From: Isoetes taiwanensis
Lineage: Eukaryota; Streptophyta; Lycopodiopsida; Isoetales; Isoetaceae
Reading direction: 5' to 3'
Assembly: GCA_021234155.1 (NCBI GenBank)
Contig: JAJEKV010000010.1
Span: forward strand, 15,694,275 to 15,758,274
DNA length: 64,000 bases
Below are positions 35,030 through 47,049 of the stretch, piece by piece. Made by a program: the position numbers and the translations under genes. Every line of letters starts with the position of its first letter. The stretch's first letter is position 1. The notes beneath the pieces were generated by a model. That model had not been told where the DNA came from. It saw nothing but the letters and a program-made list of their open reading frames with translations, and ran no database searches.

Positions 35030-36262
35030 CTCTCTTTCTCTCTCTCTTTCTCTTTCCTCTCTTTCGCCTCTCTCTCTCTCTTTCTCTCTCTTCTCCCCCT
35101 CTCTCTCTCTCTCTCTCTCTCTTCCTCTCTCCTCTCATCTCTTAATCCCTCTTCATATCTCCCTCTCTCTTCCTCTTCCTCTTCTATTCTTCTCCCTCTC
35201 TCTTCCCTCTTCCCTCCCCTCTTCTCTCTTTCTATCCTCTCTCCTCCTAAGAACTTCCCTCCTCCTCTCTCCTCTCAAAGTCCTCTTCTATCTCTCCCTC
35301 TCTCTCCTATTTTCCCCTATCTCTATCTCCAATCTCTCTCTCTCTTTTCTCCTATTTTATTCCTCTCTCCTATGTTCTCCCTCTCTCTAAACCTTTCTCT
35401 CTCTTTCTATTTTCTCTCTCTCATCTCTCTTCTTTCCCCCCTCTCCTCTCTCTCTTATTTTTCTCATTTTCTCTCCCCCCTCCTCTCTTTCTCTCTCCTC
35501 TCTCTTTTTTATCTCTCTTCTTCTCTCTCTCCTCTCTCTGTCTCTATTCTCTCTCCTCTCTCTCCTATCTCTCTCTCTCCCTCTCTCCTCTCTCTCTCTC
35601 TCTTCTCATCATTCTTCCCTCTCTTCTCTCTCCTCCCTCTCCTCTCTCTCTCTCTCTATCTTTCTCTCTCCTCTCCTGTTTTCTCTCTATTTCTCTTCTC
35701 TTTCTCTTTCCTCTCCCCTCTCTCTTCTCTCTGCCTCTCTCTCATCTCTCTTCTTTCATTCCCTCTCTCTCTCCTCTCTCTTCCCTTACCAACCTTTCTC
35801 TCCTCTCTCTCCTCCCTCTTCCCTCTTCTCTCCTCTCCTCTCTTCTCTCTCTCTCCTCTCCTTCTCTACCAATTCCTCTCCTCTCTTCTCTCTCTCTCCT
35901 CAGGACATTCCTCTCTCTCTTATTTCTCTCCTTTCTCTCCTTTCTATTTTGAGCATTTCTCTATCTCCTTTCTCCTATTTTCCTATCTCTCTCCTCTCTC
36001 TCTCTGCCTATCTCTCTGGAACTCTCAGAACATTCTTTCTCCTCTCTCTTTCCCTCTCTCCTTTCAAAAACTCTTTTCTATTTTCCTCTCTCTCCTTTCT
36101 CTCTCCTCTCTCTCATATTTACATTCTCTCTACAAATTTTCTCCTTTTCTATCTAGAACATTCTATTTTTCTCTCTCTGTTTCTCTCTTTAAAACAAACT
36201 TTCTATTTTTCATTTCAAACTTTCTCTTTCTATTTCTCTCTCTCTCTCTCCTCTCTCTCTCT
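34535..36262 (+). repeat. CT-rich tract 3
   Basis: Pyrimidine tract with pure (CT)n near 34978-35015. Towards 35860-36260 it is interspersed with fragments of the 89-bp repeat (ACATTC, CTATTTT). Confidence 0.9.
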
Positions 36263-36781
36263 CATTCTAGAACATTCTATTTTGAGGCATTTTGCAAGGG
36301 TTTCAAAAACTTTCTATTTTTAATGGGGGTGCTTCTAGGCATGGGTGGATTTTGCCCTATGGCATCACGGAACACTCCTAGAACATTCTATTTTGAGTTT
36401 TTGCAAAGTTTTCAAAAACTTTTTTTTTTCTTAGACTTCTGTGAGGTACTTTCTATTTCTAGGATAGGGATGCTTACCCTAGAACATCTGAAACATTCTG
36501 GGACATTCTATTTTGGAGTTTTCCCAAAGTTTGAGCAAACTTTCTATTTTTAGACTGAAACTTTCTATTTTTAGGACTGGGGTGCTTACCCATGAGCACG
36601 GAACATTCTAGAACATTCTATTTTGAGCATTTGCAAAAGTTTAAAAAAAACTTTGTATTTTTGGATTTTCTATGCTTACCCATAAAGCATCTCATGGGCA
36701 TGGGGAACATTCTACATTTTTCAAGATTCATTTGCAAACATTCAAAAAAATTTCCTATATTTTAATTTGAAACTTTCTATT
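36263..36781 (+). repeat. ~89-bp HSE-bearing tandem repeats, block 3
   Basis: Five to six degenerate units with GAACATTCTAGAACATTC at 36601-36618. Confidence 0.8.
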
Positions 36782-37397
36782 TTTCCTCTCTCTCCTCTAT
36801 TCTCTTCTATTCTTTCCTCTTTCTTCTCTGGTCCTCTCTCCCACTTCTCTTCTGGGGGTTTTTCCCCCCAATCTCTCTCCCTTTCTCTGGTGGTAAGCCA
36901 AATTCCTCCTCTCTCTTCCCCTCTCTTCTCTTCCTCCCTCCCCTCTCTCCTCTCTCTCCCAAGGTCTCTCTTTCTCCTCTCCCTCTCTCTCCTCTCTCTT
37001 CTCCCTCTCTTCTCTCTCTCCTCTCTCTCCTCTCTCTCCTATCTTTCTCTCTCTCTCTCTATTCTATCTCTTCCCTCTCCCCTTTCCCTCTTCTCTGTCC
37101 TCTCTCTCTCTCTCTCATGTCTCTTCTCTCTCCTCTCTCTTCTTTTCCCTCTCTCTCTCCCCTTTCTCTTCTCTTTTTCTCTCTTCTCTCTCTACTTTTC
37201 CTCTCTTCTCTCTCCTCTCTCTCTCTCCTTTTTTCCTTCTCTCTCTCTTGTTTTCTCTCCTCTCTCTCTATTTCTCCCTCTCTCTGTCTTTCTCTCTCTT
37301 TCTATTCTCTCTCTCCTCTCTCCCTCCTCTCTCTTCTCTCTCCTCTCTCTCTCCTCTCTCTTCTCCCCCTCTATCTTTCCCTCTTCTCTCTCTAGCC
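36782..37397 (+). repeat. CT-rich tract 4
   Basis: Pyrimidine tract interrupted once by a G-run/C-run stretch (about 36853-36870). Confidence 0.9.
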
Positions 37398-37399
37398 TC

Positions 37400-37425
37400 A
37401 TTCTAGAACATTCTAGAAGTTTCTA
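37400..37425 (+). promoter_or_regulatory. heat-shock-element cluster (head 2)
   Basis: Same TTC/GAA alternation as at 28372, last pentamer changed. Confidence 0.5.
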
Positions 37426-37474
37426 GGATCATCAAGGCTTTTAATTAACCAAAGGAATTTCCATTGCCCTAGCC

Positions 37475-37668
37475 TTAACTAAGCATGGAGTTCCTATTCT
37501 TTTGTGAAAAGAATGGTTGGTCTAGTGGTAAGGGATGGGGGTTTGGGGGCAAGGTCGGGTTCAAGAATCCCCACAAAACAAAAAATTTTGAAATTGGGAG
37601 CTTTGGGAGGTGAAGGCCGTGAACTCACTCACTCCACCGAAGACGTGGCTATCTTTTTATTATATATA
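37475..37668 (+). repeat. tRNA-like module A, copy 4 (decayed)
   Basis: Box A at 37518; box B reduced to GGTTCAAGAATCC. Ends TTTATTATATATA before CTAG. Confidence 0.6.
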
Positions 37669-37767
37669 CTAGACTCCTCACTCCCGGAGGGCCCTTTTCT
37701 TTTGCTCCTTTCCTGTGCCTCGGGACCTCCGGGTTACCGCCTGCCCTTCCATTTTGGGCCCCGTGCC
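37669..37767 (-). repeat. Helitron-type 3' end, unit 5 (altered)
   Basis: CTAG at 37669, then CTCCTCACTCCCGGAG, which forms a different short hairpin, then GGGCCCTTTTCTTTT as in other units. Confidence 0.45.
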
Positions 37768-38508
37768 CTATCTCCATCTCTCCTCTCTCCCCTATCTCTT
37801 CCCTCTTTCCTTTCTCCTCTCTCCTCTCTCTTCCTAGGCGGGGAATGGCTCTCTCCTCCTCCTCTCCTCTATTCTTCCTCTCTCTCTTCTCTCTCCTCCC
37901 TTTCTCTCTCTCTCTCGATGATCTCTCTTCTCCCTTCTCTCAGGTTCTAGGATCATCTATTTTTAAGCTATTATTCTCAAATCCCTCTATATCTCTCTCC
38001 TCTCTCTCCTCTCTATCTTTCCTGGAATATCTCTATATATCTCTCTCTTCTCTCTCTCTCCTCTCTTTGATCTTTCTCCCTTTCTCTCTCCTTTTCTTCT
38101 CTCTTGGGTGTCTCTCTTCTCTCCCCTCCTCTCTCTCATTTCTCACATTATGCTCTATTTTTATCTCCAGAGGCCAATTTAAAATTTCTATCCACTCTCT
38201 TCTCTCTCCTCTCTCTTCTCTCTCAAACCTTTCTTTCTGTCTATCTCTGTTTTCCTCTCTATGTCTCTCTCCTCCCTTTCTCTCTCTCTATGTCTCATTC
38301 TCTCTATTCTCTCTCTCTTCTCTCTCTTCTCTCTCTTATTTCTTCCCTCTCTCCTCTCTCCTTCTCTTCTCTCTCTCTCTCTCTTTTCTCTCTCTCTGTT
38401 CTCCTGTGTGTCTCTCTCTTCTCTCTCCCTCCTCTCTCTCATCTCTCCCTTCTCTCTCTCTCTCTCCTCTTCCTTTCTCCCTTTCTTTCTCTCTCCTCTC
38501 TCTTCTCT

Positions 38509-38556
<48 letters not shown>

Positions 38557-38699
38557 TGTCTCTATTCTCTCTCCTCTCTCTTATTTCTCTCCTCTCTCCT
38601 CTCTCTGTCTCTCCCTCTCTTCCATCCTCTCTTCTCTCTCTCTCTGGTTACTCCCATCTCTCTTCTCTCCTCTGGAATCTCTCTCTCTCTCTCTCTATT

Positions 38700-38730
<31 letters not shown>

Positions 38731-38875
38731 CTCTCCTCTCTTCTCTTCTCTCTCTCTCATTTCTCATCTCTTTTTATTTCCTTCTCTCTTCCCTCTTTCC
38801 TTTCTCTCTCTCTCTCCTCCTCTCTCTCTCTCTCTCTCTCCTATTTCTCTCTCTCTCTCTATAAGTCCCTTTCTC

Positions 38876-38906
<31 letters not shown>

Positions 38907-39344
38907 CTCTCTCTCTCTTCCCTATCTCTCTCCTCTCTCTCTCTCTCTATTTCTCTCTCTCTATCTCTCTCCCTCTCTCTATTTTTGGATCTCTCTCTCT
39001 TCTTCTCTCTTTTTCTATTTCTCTCTCTCTCTCTTTCTCTTCTCTTTCTCTTTTCTCTCTCCTCTCTCCTCCTCTCCTCTCTCTTTCTCTCTCTCCTTTC
39101 CCTCTCTTTCTCTCTCTCCCTCTATTTCTCCCCCTTTTTCTTCTCTCTGGGAGAAATTCTCTATTTTTTCTCTCTCCTCTCTCATCTCCTCTCTCTTCTC
39201 TGTTTCTATCCCCTCCCTTCTATTCCTCTCCTCTAATCTCTCTTCTAGAACATCCTCTCTCTCCCTGATTTTCTTCTTTCTCTTCTCTCTTCTCTCCCTC
39301 TCTCTTCTCTTTCTCCCTCTTCTCTCTTCTCTCTCTCCTTTCTC

Positions 39345-39380
<36 letters not shown>

Positions 39381-39717
39381 TTCTCTCTTCTCTCTCCTCT
39401 CTCTCTTGCATCTCTCTCCTCTCTCTCTGTTTCTCCTGCGTTCTCCTCTCTTCTCTCTCCTCTCTCTTGTTTCTCTTTTCTCTCTCCTGGGCCTATTTCT
39501 CTCCTCTCTCTCTGTTTCTCCTCTCTCTCCTCTCTCTTTTCTCTCTTCTTCTCTCTCTCCATCTCCCTCTCTCTCTCTCCCTCTCTCCCCTTCTCTCTCT
39601 CTCCTCTCTCCTCCTCTCTAAGCATCTCTCTCCTCTCTCTCTATTTCTCCCTCTCTCTTGGACCCCCCATGTCTCTCTCCCCATCTCTTTCTCTCTCCCC
39701 ATCTCTCTCTCTCTCTT

Positions 39718-39760
<43 letters not shown>

Positions 39761-40104
39761 CTCCTCTCTATTTTCTCTCTCCTTTTCCTCCTCTCTCCAA
39801 CTTTCTATCTCTTCTTCTCTCTTTTATCTCTCTCTCTCTCCTCTCTTTTCTCTCTCCTCTCTCCTCTCTCCTCTCTCCTTCTCTCTCCTCTCTCTCTGTC
39901 TCTCTGATTTTCTTCTCTCTTCCTCTATCCTCTCTCTCTTCTCTTCTGTTTCTCTCTTCTCCTATCCTCTATCTCTTTGTTTCTCTCTCCTCTCTCTTCT
40001 CTCTCTTCTCTCTCTCCTCTTTCTCCTTTTCTCTCTCTTGGCTCTCCTCTTTCTCTTCTCTCTCTTCTCTCTTCTTTCCTCTCTCTCTCCTCTCTATCCC
40101 CATG

Positions 40105-40152
<48 letters not shown>

Positions 40153-40195
40153 CCTCTCTCTCTCCCCTCTATTCTTTCTCTCTCCTCTCTCTAAT
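37768..40195 (+). repeat. CT-rich tract 5
   Basis: 2.4 kb of pyrimidine sequence with pure (CT)n runs at about 38517-38551, 39353-39378, 39720-39752 and 40108-40149. Confidence 0.95.
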
Positions 40196-40199
40196 TTTT

Positions 40200-40350
40200 T
40201 ATCCTTTGTGTATGTTTTGGATCTTGCATATATCCCACCTTTAACAATATTGAAATCATTATATTCTATAAAGAACTAATGCTTGGCCTGGTGGAGGTTC
40301 AGGCTTCTGAGGCTCGAATCATTCCTCCTAAACCAAAAAATTTCACACCA
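40200..40350 (+). repeat. tRNA-like module B, copy 1 (decayed)
   Basis: GTATGTTTTGGATCTTGCAT leader, box-A-like TTGGCCTGGTGG and box-B-like GGCTCGAATCATTCC. Confidence 0.55.
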
Positions 40351-40387
40351 AATATTTTAATTAAGCAAAGGAATTTCCATGCCCCAA

Positions 40388-40617
40388 CCTTAACTAAGTA
40401 TGGACTTCCTATTATTTCAAGAAAAGACTGGATGGTCTAGTGGCAAGGGTGGGGGGTTTGGGGGGCAATGTCCAGGGTTCAAGTGGTGGTAAACCAAAAA
40501 ATTTTGTCCACCAAACTTGGGAGCTTTTGGGAGGCCAAGGCCCGCGGGACGGCCGGAGATCGAACCATTCGTGGCGCATCCTCCACCGTCCGGATGAGCA
40601 AAGGAATTTCCATGCCC
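40388..40617 (+). repeat. tRNA-like module A, copy 5
   Basis: Box A at 40433, box B GGTTCAAGTGG. Cut after CCGTCCGGATGAG and joined to the next copy. Confidence 0.7.
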
Positions 40618-40860
40618 CAACCTTAACTAAGTATGGACTTCCTATTATTTCAAGAAAAGACTGGATGGTCTAGTGGCAAGGGTGGGGGGTTTGGGGGGCA
40701 ATGTCTAGGGTTCAAGTCCCTGGTAAACCAAAAAAATTTTGTCCACCAAACTTGGGAGCTTTTGAGAGGCCAAGGCCCACGGACGGCCGAGATCGAGCCA
40801 CGTGGCGCATCCTCCACCGTCGGATGATGTATTGGACTCTTGGACTCACTCCTTCACCTT
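40618..40860 (+). repeat. tRNA-like module A, copy 6
   Basis: Box A at 40666, box B GGTTCAAGTCC. A direct repeat of copy 5, with CCACGTGG at 40798. Confidence 0.75.
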
Positions 40861-40861
40861 T

Positions 40862-41062
40862 CTATTTTTTTCTTATTCTCTCTCCTATCTCTTCCCTCTC
40901 TCTCCTATCTCTCTTCTATCTCCTATCTCTCTCCTATCTCTTTGTTTCTCTCTCTCCTATCTCTCTTCTCTCTCTTCTCTCTCTCCTCTCTCTCCTTTCC
41001 CCTCTCTCTCTTAGCTCTCCTCTTTCTCTTCTCTCTCTTCTCTCTTCTTTCCCCTCTCTCTC

Positions 41063-41122
<60 letters not shown>

Positions 41123-41163
41123 CTCTCCTCTCTCCCCCTCTGTCTTTCCCTCTCCTCTCTCTA
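40862..41163 (+). repeat. CT-rich tract 6
   Basis: Short pyrimidine tract with pure (CT)n at about 41068-41119. Confidence 0.9.
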
Positions 41164-41169
41164 GCTTTA

Positions 41170-41335
41170 TCCTTGTGTATGTTTTGAATCTTGCATATAT
41201 CCCACCTTTAACAATATTGAAATCATTATATTCTATAAAGAACTAATGCTTGGCCTAGTGGAGGAGGTTCAGGGCTGGGGTGCCACAGCCCAGGGCTCGA
41301 ATCCCTCCTAAACCAAAAAAAATTTCACACCAAAT
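41170..41335 (+). repeat. tRNA-like module B, copy 2
   Basis: Box-A-like TTGGCCTAGTGG and box B GGGCTCGAATCCC, about 50 bp apart, followed by CTAAACCAAAAAA. Confidence 0.65.
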
Positions 41336-41366
41336 ATTTTAATTAAGCAAAGGAATTTCCATGCCC

Positions 41367-41577
41367 CAACCTTAACTAAGTATGGACTTCCTATTATTTC
41401 AAGAAAAGACTGGATGGTCTAGTGGCAAGGGTTTCTATTTTTGGGGGGCAATGTCCCGGGGTTCAAGTCCCTTGGTAAACCAAAAAATTTTGTCCACCAA
41501 ACTTGGGAGCTTTTTGAGGCCAAGGCCCCACGGGTATTTTCGAAGCCAGTATCATCCTCACTTGATGGGATGAGCAA
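41367..41577 (+). repeat. tRNA-like module A, copy 7
   Basis: Box A at 41415, box B GGTTCAAGTCCC. Confidence 0.7.
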
Positions 41578-41596
41578 AGGAATTTCCATGCCCCAA

Positions 41597-41945
41597 CCTT
41601 AACTAAGTATGGACTTCCTATTATTTCAAGAAAAGACTGGATGGTCTAGTGGTAAGGGTGGGGGTTTGGGGGCAATGTCCGAGGGTTCAAGTCCCCTCGG
41701 TAAACCAAAAAATTTTGTCCACCAAACTTGGGAGCTTTTGAGAGGCCAAGGCCCACTGGACCGCCGAGATCGAGCCACGTGGTGCATCCTCCACCCAATG
41801 GGATGGGCGTGGAACGAGACTCACTCACTCACTGCAAAGTTTTATTATTTTCTTATTTCTTAAGAAGAAGGATATTAGATTAGCCCCCCTTAACTAAGCA
41901 TGGACGCCCTTTCTTTCAAGAAAAGCCTTTTGGTTGGCCTGTCTA
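41597..41945 (+). repeat. tRNA-like module A, copy 8, plus truncated copy
   Basis: Box A at 41642, box B GGTTCAAGTCCC, G-box CCACGTGG near 41775. A second start (CTTAACTAAGCATGGAC, 41889) is cut after 50 bp. Confidence 0.7.
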
Positions 41946-42003
41946 ATTTGGACCCATTAACACTTTTGAGCATCCAAATATTATAGAACATTCTATTTTC
42001 TGA

Positions 42004-44120
42004 TATTTCTCTCTTCTCTCTGTCCTCTCTCTCTCCTCTCTCTTTTTCTCTTCCAAGAACACTGACGGCTCTCTCTCCTCTATGTCTCTCCATGTAGTCC
42101 TCCTTCTTTCTTTTATTGCCCTCTCTCTTCTCTCTGTCCTTTCTCTTAACATACACTCTTCTCTCTCTTCCCTCTCAAATCTGTTTTATTTATATAAGAT
42201 ATTCTCTCTCCTCCTTTTGCCTCTCTCTTCTCTCTATTTCTCTCCTCCTCTCTTTTCTATTTGCAAATTTTTGCCTCTCTCTTCTCTCTATTCCTCTGTC
42301 TCTCTCTCTCTTCTATCTCTAGTCTTTACTCTCCTCTCTCTCTTCTATTCTATTCTCTCTTCTCTTCCTCTCTCTCTCCCATCTCTCTCATTATTCTCAG
42401 AAGATCTCAAAATCATTTATTTATTAAGTGCCCTCCCTACCCTCCCTCTCTCTTTCCTCTCTCTTCTCTCCCATCTCTCCTCTCTCTCTTTCTCTCTCTT
42501 CTCTCTCTCTCCTTTCTCTCTTCTCTCTCCTCCCTTTCCTCTCTCTTCTCTCTTTTCTCTCTCTTCTCTCTTCTCTTCCTATATCTCTCTCCTCTCTCTG
42601 CTCCTTCTCTCGATCTCTCTCTCCTCTCCTATTCTCTATTCTCCATTTTTTTTTCTATCTCCTTCTCCTCTCTTCTCCAAAGATTCCTTCTCCCCTGACT
42701 CTTCTCCTCTCCTCTCTCCTCTCTATCTCCTCCCCCTCTCCCCTCCTCTCTCTCCCCTTCTCTTCTTCCCTTCTTCTTTGGTTCCCTATCGTTTCCTCTC
42801 TCTTTCTTTCCTCTCAAATTCTCTCTCCTCTCTGATCTCTGTGCCCCTTTCTCTCCTCTCTCCTCTCTTCTTGATGTCTCTCTCTCTTCTTCTCTCTCTC
42901 CCCTCTTCCTCTCTCTATCTTTCTCTCCTCTCTCGTCTTTCCCTCTCTCTTCTTTCTCTCTCCTCTCTCCTCTCTTTTTCCTCTCCTCTCTCTATCTTTC
43001 CCCTCCCTCTCTCTCCTCTCTCTTATCTTTCTTCTGATCTTCATGTTCTCCTTCTATCCTTTCTTCGGTCTCTCCTCTCTTTCTCTCTCCTCTCTCTCTC
43101 ACCCAATTTCTTTGAATCTCTCTCTCTCCTCTCTCTTCCTCAACTCTCTTCTCTCTCCTCCCTCCTCCATTTCTCTCTCCTCTCCATTTTTTTTTCTCTC
43201 TTCTCTCTCTCCATTCCCTTTGTCTTTATCCAAACTCCTCTCTCTTCTTTTGCCTGAGGTTCTCATTAATTCTCTCTTTCCTCTCTCTTCATCCTTCTTC
43301 TCTCTCTTCTCTCTCTCTAGAAGATTCCTTCTCTCTCTCTCTATCTTTCTCTCCTCTATATTTCTCTCTTTCTCTCTCTATCTCCTCTTCCCTCTCTCTT
43401 CTCTCTCTTCATTCTCCTTTCTGAGTCTCTCGGCCCTCTCCTCTCTTCTCTACATCTCTCCTCTCTCCTCTCTCCTCTCTCTATCTCCTCTCCTCCATCC
43501 TCTTCCTCTCTCCTCTCTCCTCTCCTATCTCTCTTTCTCTCTCTATTTCTCCCTCTCCCTATAGCATCCTCCTCTCTCCTATCTGGAGTCTCTTCTATAT
43601 CTCTCACTCTCTATCTCCTCAACTCCTCTCTTCTTCTCTCCTCTCTCCTTTCTCCTCTGCTCTCTCCAACATCTCTCTCCTCTCTCTCTATTTAACCCTC
43701 TCTCTATCTCCTATGCTCTCTCTCTCTCTCCATCTCTATTTCTCTATCTCCTATTTCTCTCCTCTCTCTCTATTTTTCCCCTCTCTCTGCACCTTTCAAA
43801 AGGAGAATCTCTCTGCCTCTTCTACCTTTCTCTCTTCTATCTCTCTTCCCTCTCTCTTCTCTCTCCTCTCTCTTCTTTCCCCCTCTCTCCCCTCTCTCTT
43901 CTCTCCTCTCTCCTCTCCTCTCTCTCTCCTCCCTCCTCTCTTCTCTCTCTCCTCTCTCCTCCCCCTTTTTTCCCTTCTCTCTCTCCTATCTCTCTATTTC
44001 TCCCCTCTCTCTCTATCTTTCTCTGTCTTTTCTATTCCTCTCTCTCTCCCTCTTCTTCCTCCTCTCTCTTCTCTCTCCTCTCCTCTCCTCTCTCTTCTCC
44101 CCCTCCCTCTTCTCTCTCTA
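42004..44120 (+). repeat. CT-rich tract 7
   Basis: 2.1 kb, less regular than tracts 1 and 5, with scattered AT-rich interruptions (42170-42200, 42400-42430). Confidence 0.93.
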
Positions 44121-44126
44121 GCTTCA

Positions 44127-44153
44127 TTCTAGAACATTCTAGAAGGTTATAGG
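44127..44153 (+). promoter_or_regulatory. heat-shock-element cluster (head 3)
   Basis: TTC/GAA alternation as at 28372, with the last TTC changed to TTA. Confidence 0.5.
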
Positions 44154-44182
44154 ATCAGCAAGGCTTTTAATTAACAAAAATA

Positions 44183-44304
44183 CATCTCTCTCTCTCTATT
44201 CCTCTCTTTCCTGCCTCCTCTCTCTTCGCTCTCCTCTCTCTCTTCCCTCTCTCCTTTTTCTCCTCTCTCTTCTTTCCCCTCTCTCTCTTTCAACTCTCCT
44301 CTCT

Positions 44305-44342
<38 letters not shown>

Positions 44343-44394
44343 ATTTCTCTCCCATCTCTCTCCCCCTTTGTCTTTCTCTCTCTTTTCTCTAGCT
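44183..44394 (+). repeat. CT-rich tract 8
   Basis: Short pyrimidine tract ending in the next head. Confidence 0.9.
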
Positions 44395-44397
44395 TTA

Positions 44398-44424
44398 TTC
44401 TAGAACATTCTAGAAGGTTCTAGG
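44398..44424 (+). promoter_or_regulatory. heat-shock-element cluster (head 4)
   Basis: Five perfect alternating pentamers, as in head 1. Confidence 0.55.
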
Positions 44425-44590
44425 ATTGTATATGTTTTAAACCTTGTATGTGCCCCACCTTTAACAATATTGAAATCATCATGTTTTTCAAGGAACTAAT
44501 ACTTGCCCTACTGGTTGAGATTCAGGGTTGGGGTGCCACAGCCCAGGGCTCGAATCCCTCCTAAACCAAAAAAATTTCACACCAAAGCTT
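44425..44590 (+). repeat. tRNA-like module B, copy 3
   Basis: Box-A-like TTGCCCTACTGGTTGAG, box B GGGCTCGAATCCC. Confidence 0.65.
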
Positions 44591-44623
44591 TTAATTAAGC
44601 AAAGGAATTTCCATTGCCCCAGC

Positions 44624-44850
44624 CTTAACTAAGCATGGACTTCCTATTCTTTTAAGAAAAGACTGGTTGGTCTAGTGGTAAGGGTGGGGGGTTTGGGGGG
44701 CAATGTCCAGGGTTCAAGTCCGTGGTAAACCAAAAAAATTTTGTCCACCAAACTTGGGAGCTTTTGAGGGGCCAAGGCCCACGGACGGCCGAGATCGTGC
44801 CACGTGGCACATCCTCCACCGTTGGATGGACGTGGAATACTCACTCACTG
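44624..44850 (+). repeat. tRNA-like module A, copy 9
   Basis: Box A at 44668, box B GGTTCAAGTCC, G-box CCACGTGG near 44800. Confidence 0.75.
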
Positions 44851-45457
44851 AGGCCTCGCCTCGATTTGGGCCCACTCATATAGTTCTACTATTAATTCAT
44901 TCCAAAATGTCACACATTGAGGAGCTTAGTCATATCTACTACCAATTTTAAAGTATCATCTATTTGGGAGTTTACTCACACCTACTATAACTTGACTCAC
45001 ACTTACTACAGCCGGGCCCTTTTCTTTTATACTCATTCCTCGGCTCGGCCCCTCCGGGGCCTCGCCTCGGTTTGGGCCCACCTACGTGACTTTTTCTCTT
45101 GCACCCTTCCTCGCCTCGGTTTGGACATCCTTGGGACTATTCCTCGGCTCGCATTTGGTAAGAGCCTCCTCATCGATTTGAAAACTCTTATAGTTCTACT
45201 ACTAATTCATTCCAAAATGTCACACATTGAGGAGCTTAGTCATATCTACTACCAATTTTAAAGTATCATCTATTGGGAGTTTACTCACACCTACTATAAC
45301 TTGACTCACACTTACTACAGCGACTACCAATTTCAAACTATCATCCATTCGGAGCCTACCTACACCTATTACTACTTTTAAAGTATCACCCGTTAGGAGC
45401 TTTGCAAAGTTTCAAAAAAACCTTCTATTTTTAGATATTTTAGAAGATTCTAGCACA
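44851..45457 (+). repeat. R2 repeats block 3, with a ~125-bp direct duplication
   Basis: The segment from TAGTTCTACTA at about 44880 to ACTACAG at 45012 recurs almost unchanged at about 45190-45320. Between them lie CCGGGCCCTTTTCTTTT (45012) and GC-rich patches, a 3'-end region that has lost its CTAG. Confidence 0.8.
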
Positions 45458-45600
45458 TTCCCTCTCCCCTTTCTCTCTCTCTCTTCTCTCTCCTCTCTGC
45501 TCTTCTCTTTCTCTCTCCCTTGTCTTTGTCTTTCTCTCTCTCTTCTCTCTCTTTCCTCTCCCTCTGCCTCTCTTCTATTTCCTCTCTTCCCTCTCTGCCC
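45458..45600 (+). repeat. CT-rich tract 9
   Basis: Short pyrimidine tract directly followed by a 30-bp fragment of the Helitron Rep gene (about 45622-45652), identical to part of 48795-48823. Confidence 0.85.
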
Positions 45601-45826
45601 TTTTCTTTTAAACTCATTCCTATTCTTTCTAAGATATCATGGAAGATTGCCATAAGGGCGAGCCATGTAGTCCTAATGCTAATTTCAATACATCACTCAT
45701 TAGGAGCTTACTCAATCTCATGCCTATTACCAATATGTACTATCAATTCTAAACTGTCATGCATTGAGAATTTCAAAGAGCTCTCTAAAGAATGTTCTAT
45801 TCAAAAGTCTTGACCAAATATTTTAT

Positions 45827-47049
45827 TTATATAAGTGCTTCTTTATATACAACATTCGGGGTGTATGTTCGATGATCTTTTTGCAATGCACCCCCGACGT
45901 GATATCACCGATTGACCACAATTTTAATAAATCCGTGGAGGTGCACCTTGAAAATTAAAAAAACGCCCATGGGCAAAAACCGGTCTTTGGCAAGTAGAGC
46001 CTAATAGGTCTCCAAAGATTGGCCTTCATAACTTATTGATCGTCATTGAGAATGCTAAGCGGACCGGTATTGTCTTACGGTGAACCACCAATAATGCGAA
46101 TCGGGATGGCGTTAAGTTGATTTTTTTGGTACATAGGGGTGCCTCTAAATTGAGCCCGTGACTATCATGGCAACAAAGGATTTCTGTGTTGCATGTGTGA
46201 AGAGTTCCATTGCATAGGCCTCCTTGAGGATACATGTTTCTAAGCAACATTACTATTGCTCCCACCTTGATATTGAGCTTGTGAGGCGGCATTCGAAGGT
46301 GTGAGGTGATTGATGAATTCAATCGGGAAATTTCTAATGTCCTCTTCATCTTCCGTGATTGAGGGTATCAATATCAAGTATATGGGTGCAAGTCTCCATG
46401 CAATCTTTGCGGGGGTCTTATCGCTAAGACTCGGTGTATCTTCATTTTTGGAGATAGTATAGATTTCTCGAATAGTAATATTCCATGTTGGCCGGATCTA
46501 TACTTGTTCCAAACACTTCATCGATAATGTTATTTTGTGCAATACACTCCGATTAGCTCAAATATCTTCAGGGAGTGAGGCTCGGCATTCATTCGTTGTC
46601 TCATTGTTGCCAAGAAAAGTATTAGACCATTCCTTTTCGCCTTTGCCGACGCCAGCATGTTCGTTGTTAGTTTGAATGTCTTGATTTGCTTCCCGCGGGG
46701 GTTGCTCTTAACACATTTTGCAAGAATCTCCATTTTCTTAGCTCGTTTAATGGGTTTTAAAATCGCTACCGCCTAATACAACCATTCCACCAAATGGCCT
46801 GATGTCAATTTCCTTCAAAACAAGTATCTATCATTGAACATTTTGTGCACGTCCATGCTTAATTCATCCCACACCAAAAATGTGCTTTTCTTATTCTATC
46901 CGCTTGTTTGCTTGTGGATACATTAGTCGGATGTCGTCGCCTGGTGTGGGTTTATGGAGCTTGAACGTGGATCTTAAAGCAATTTGGGCCTCTATTGAGC
47001 AAAAGGCTTGTATGTCCCCGAAACCGCAATAACACAGCTGCTTTTCCTC
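45827..47049 (-). pseudogene. Helitron helicase remnant (no Walker A)
   Basis: Only pieces survive: STFLVWDELSMD (motif II region, about 46885), PFGGMVVLGGSDF, MRQRMNAEPHS, INHLTPSN, HKLNIKVGAIVMLLRN, NGT, RKTIPVRLAFSMTINK (about 46030-46080) and TPNVVYKEALI at the end. Each is in a different frame or broken by stops. The GPGGTGKT loop expected between 47050 and 46990 is absent, with too little sequence to hold it. Confidence 0.8.
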
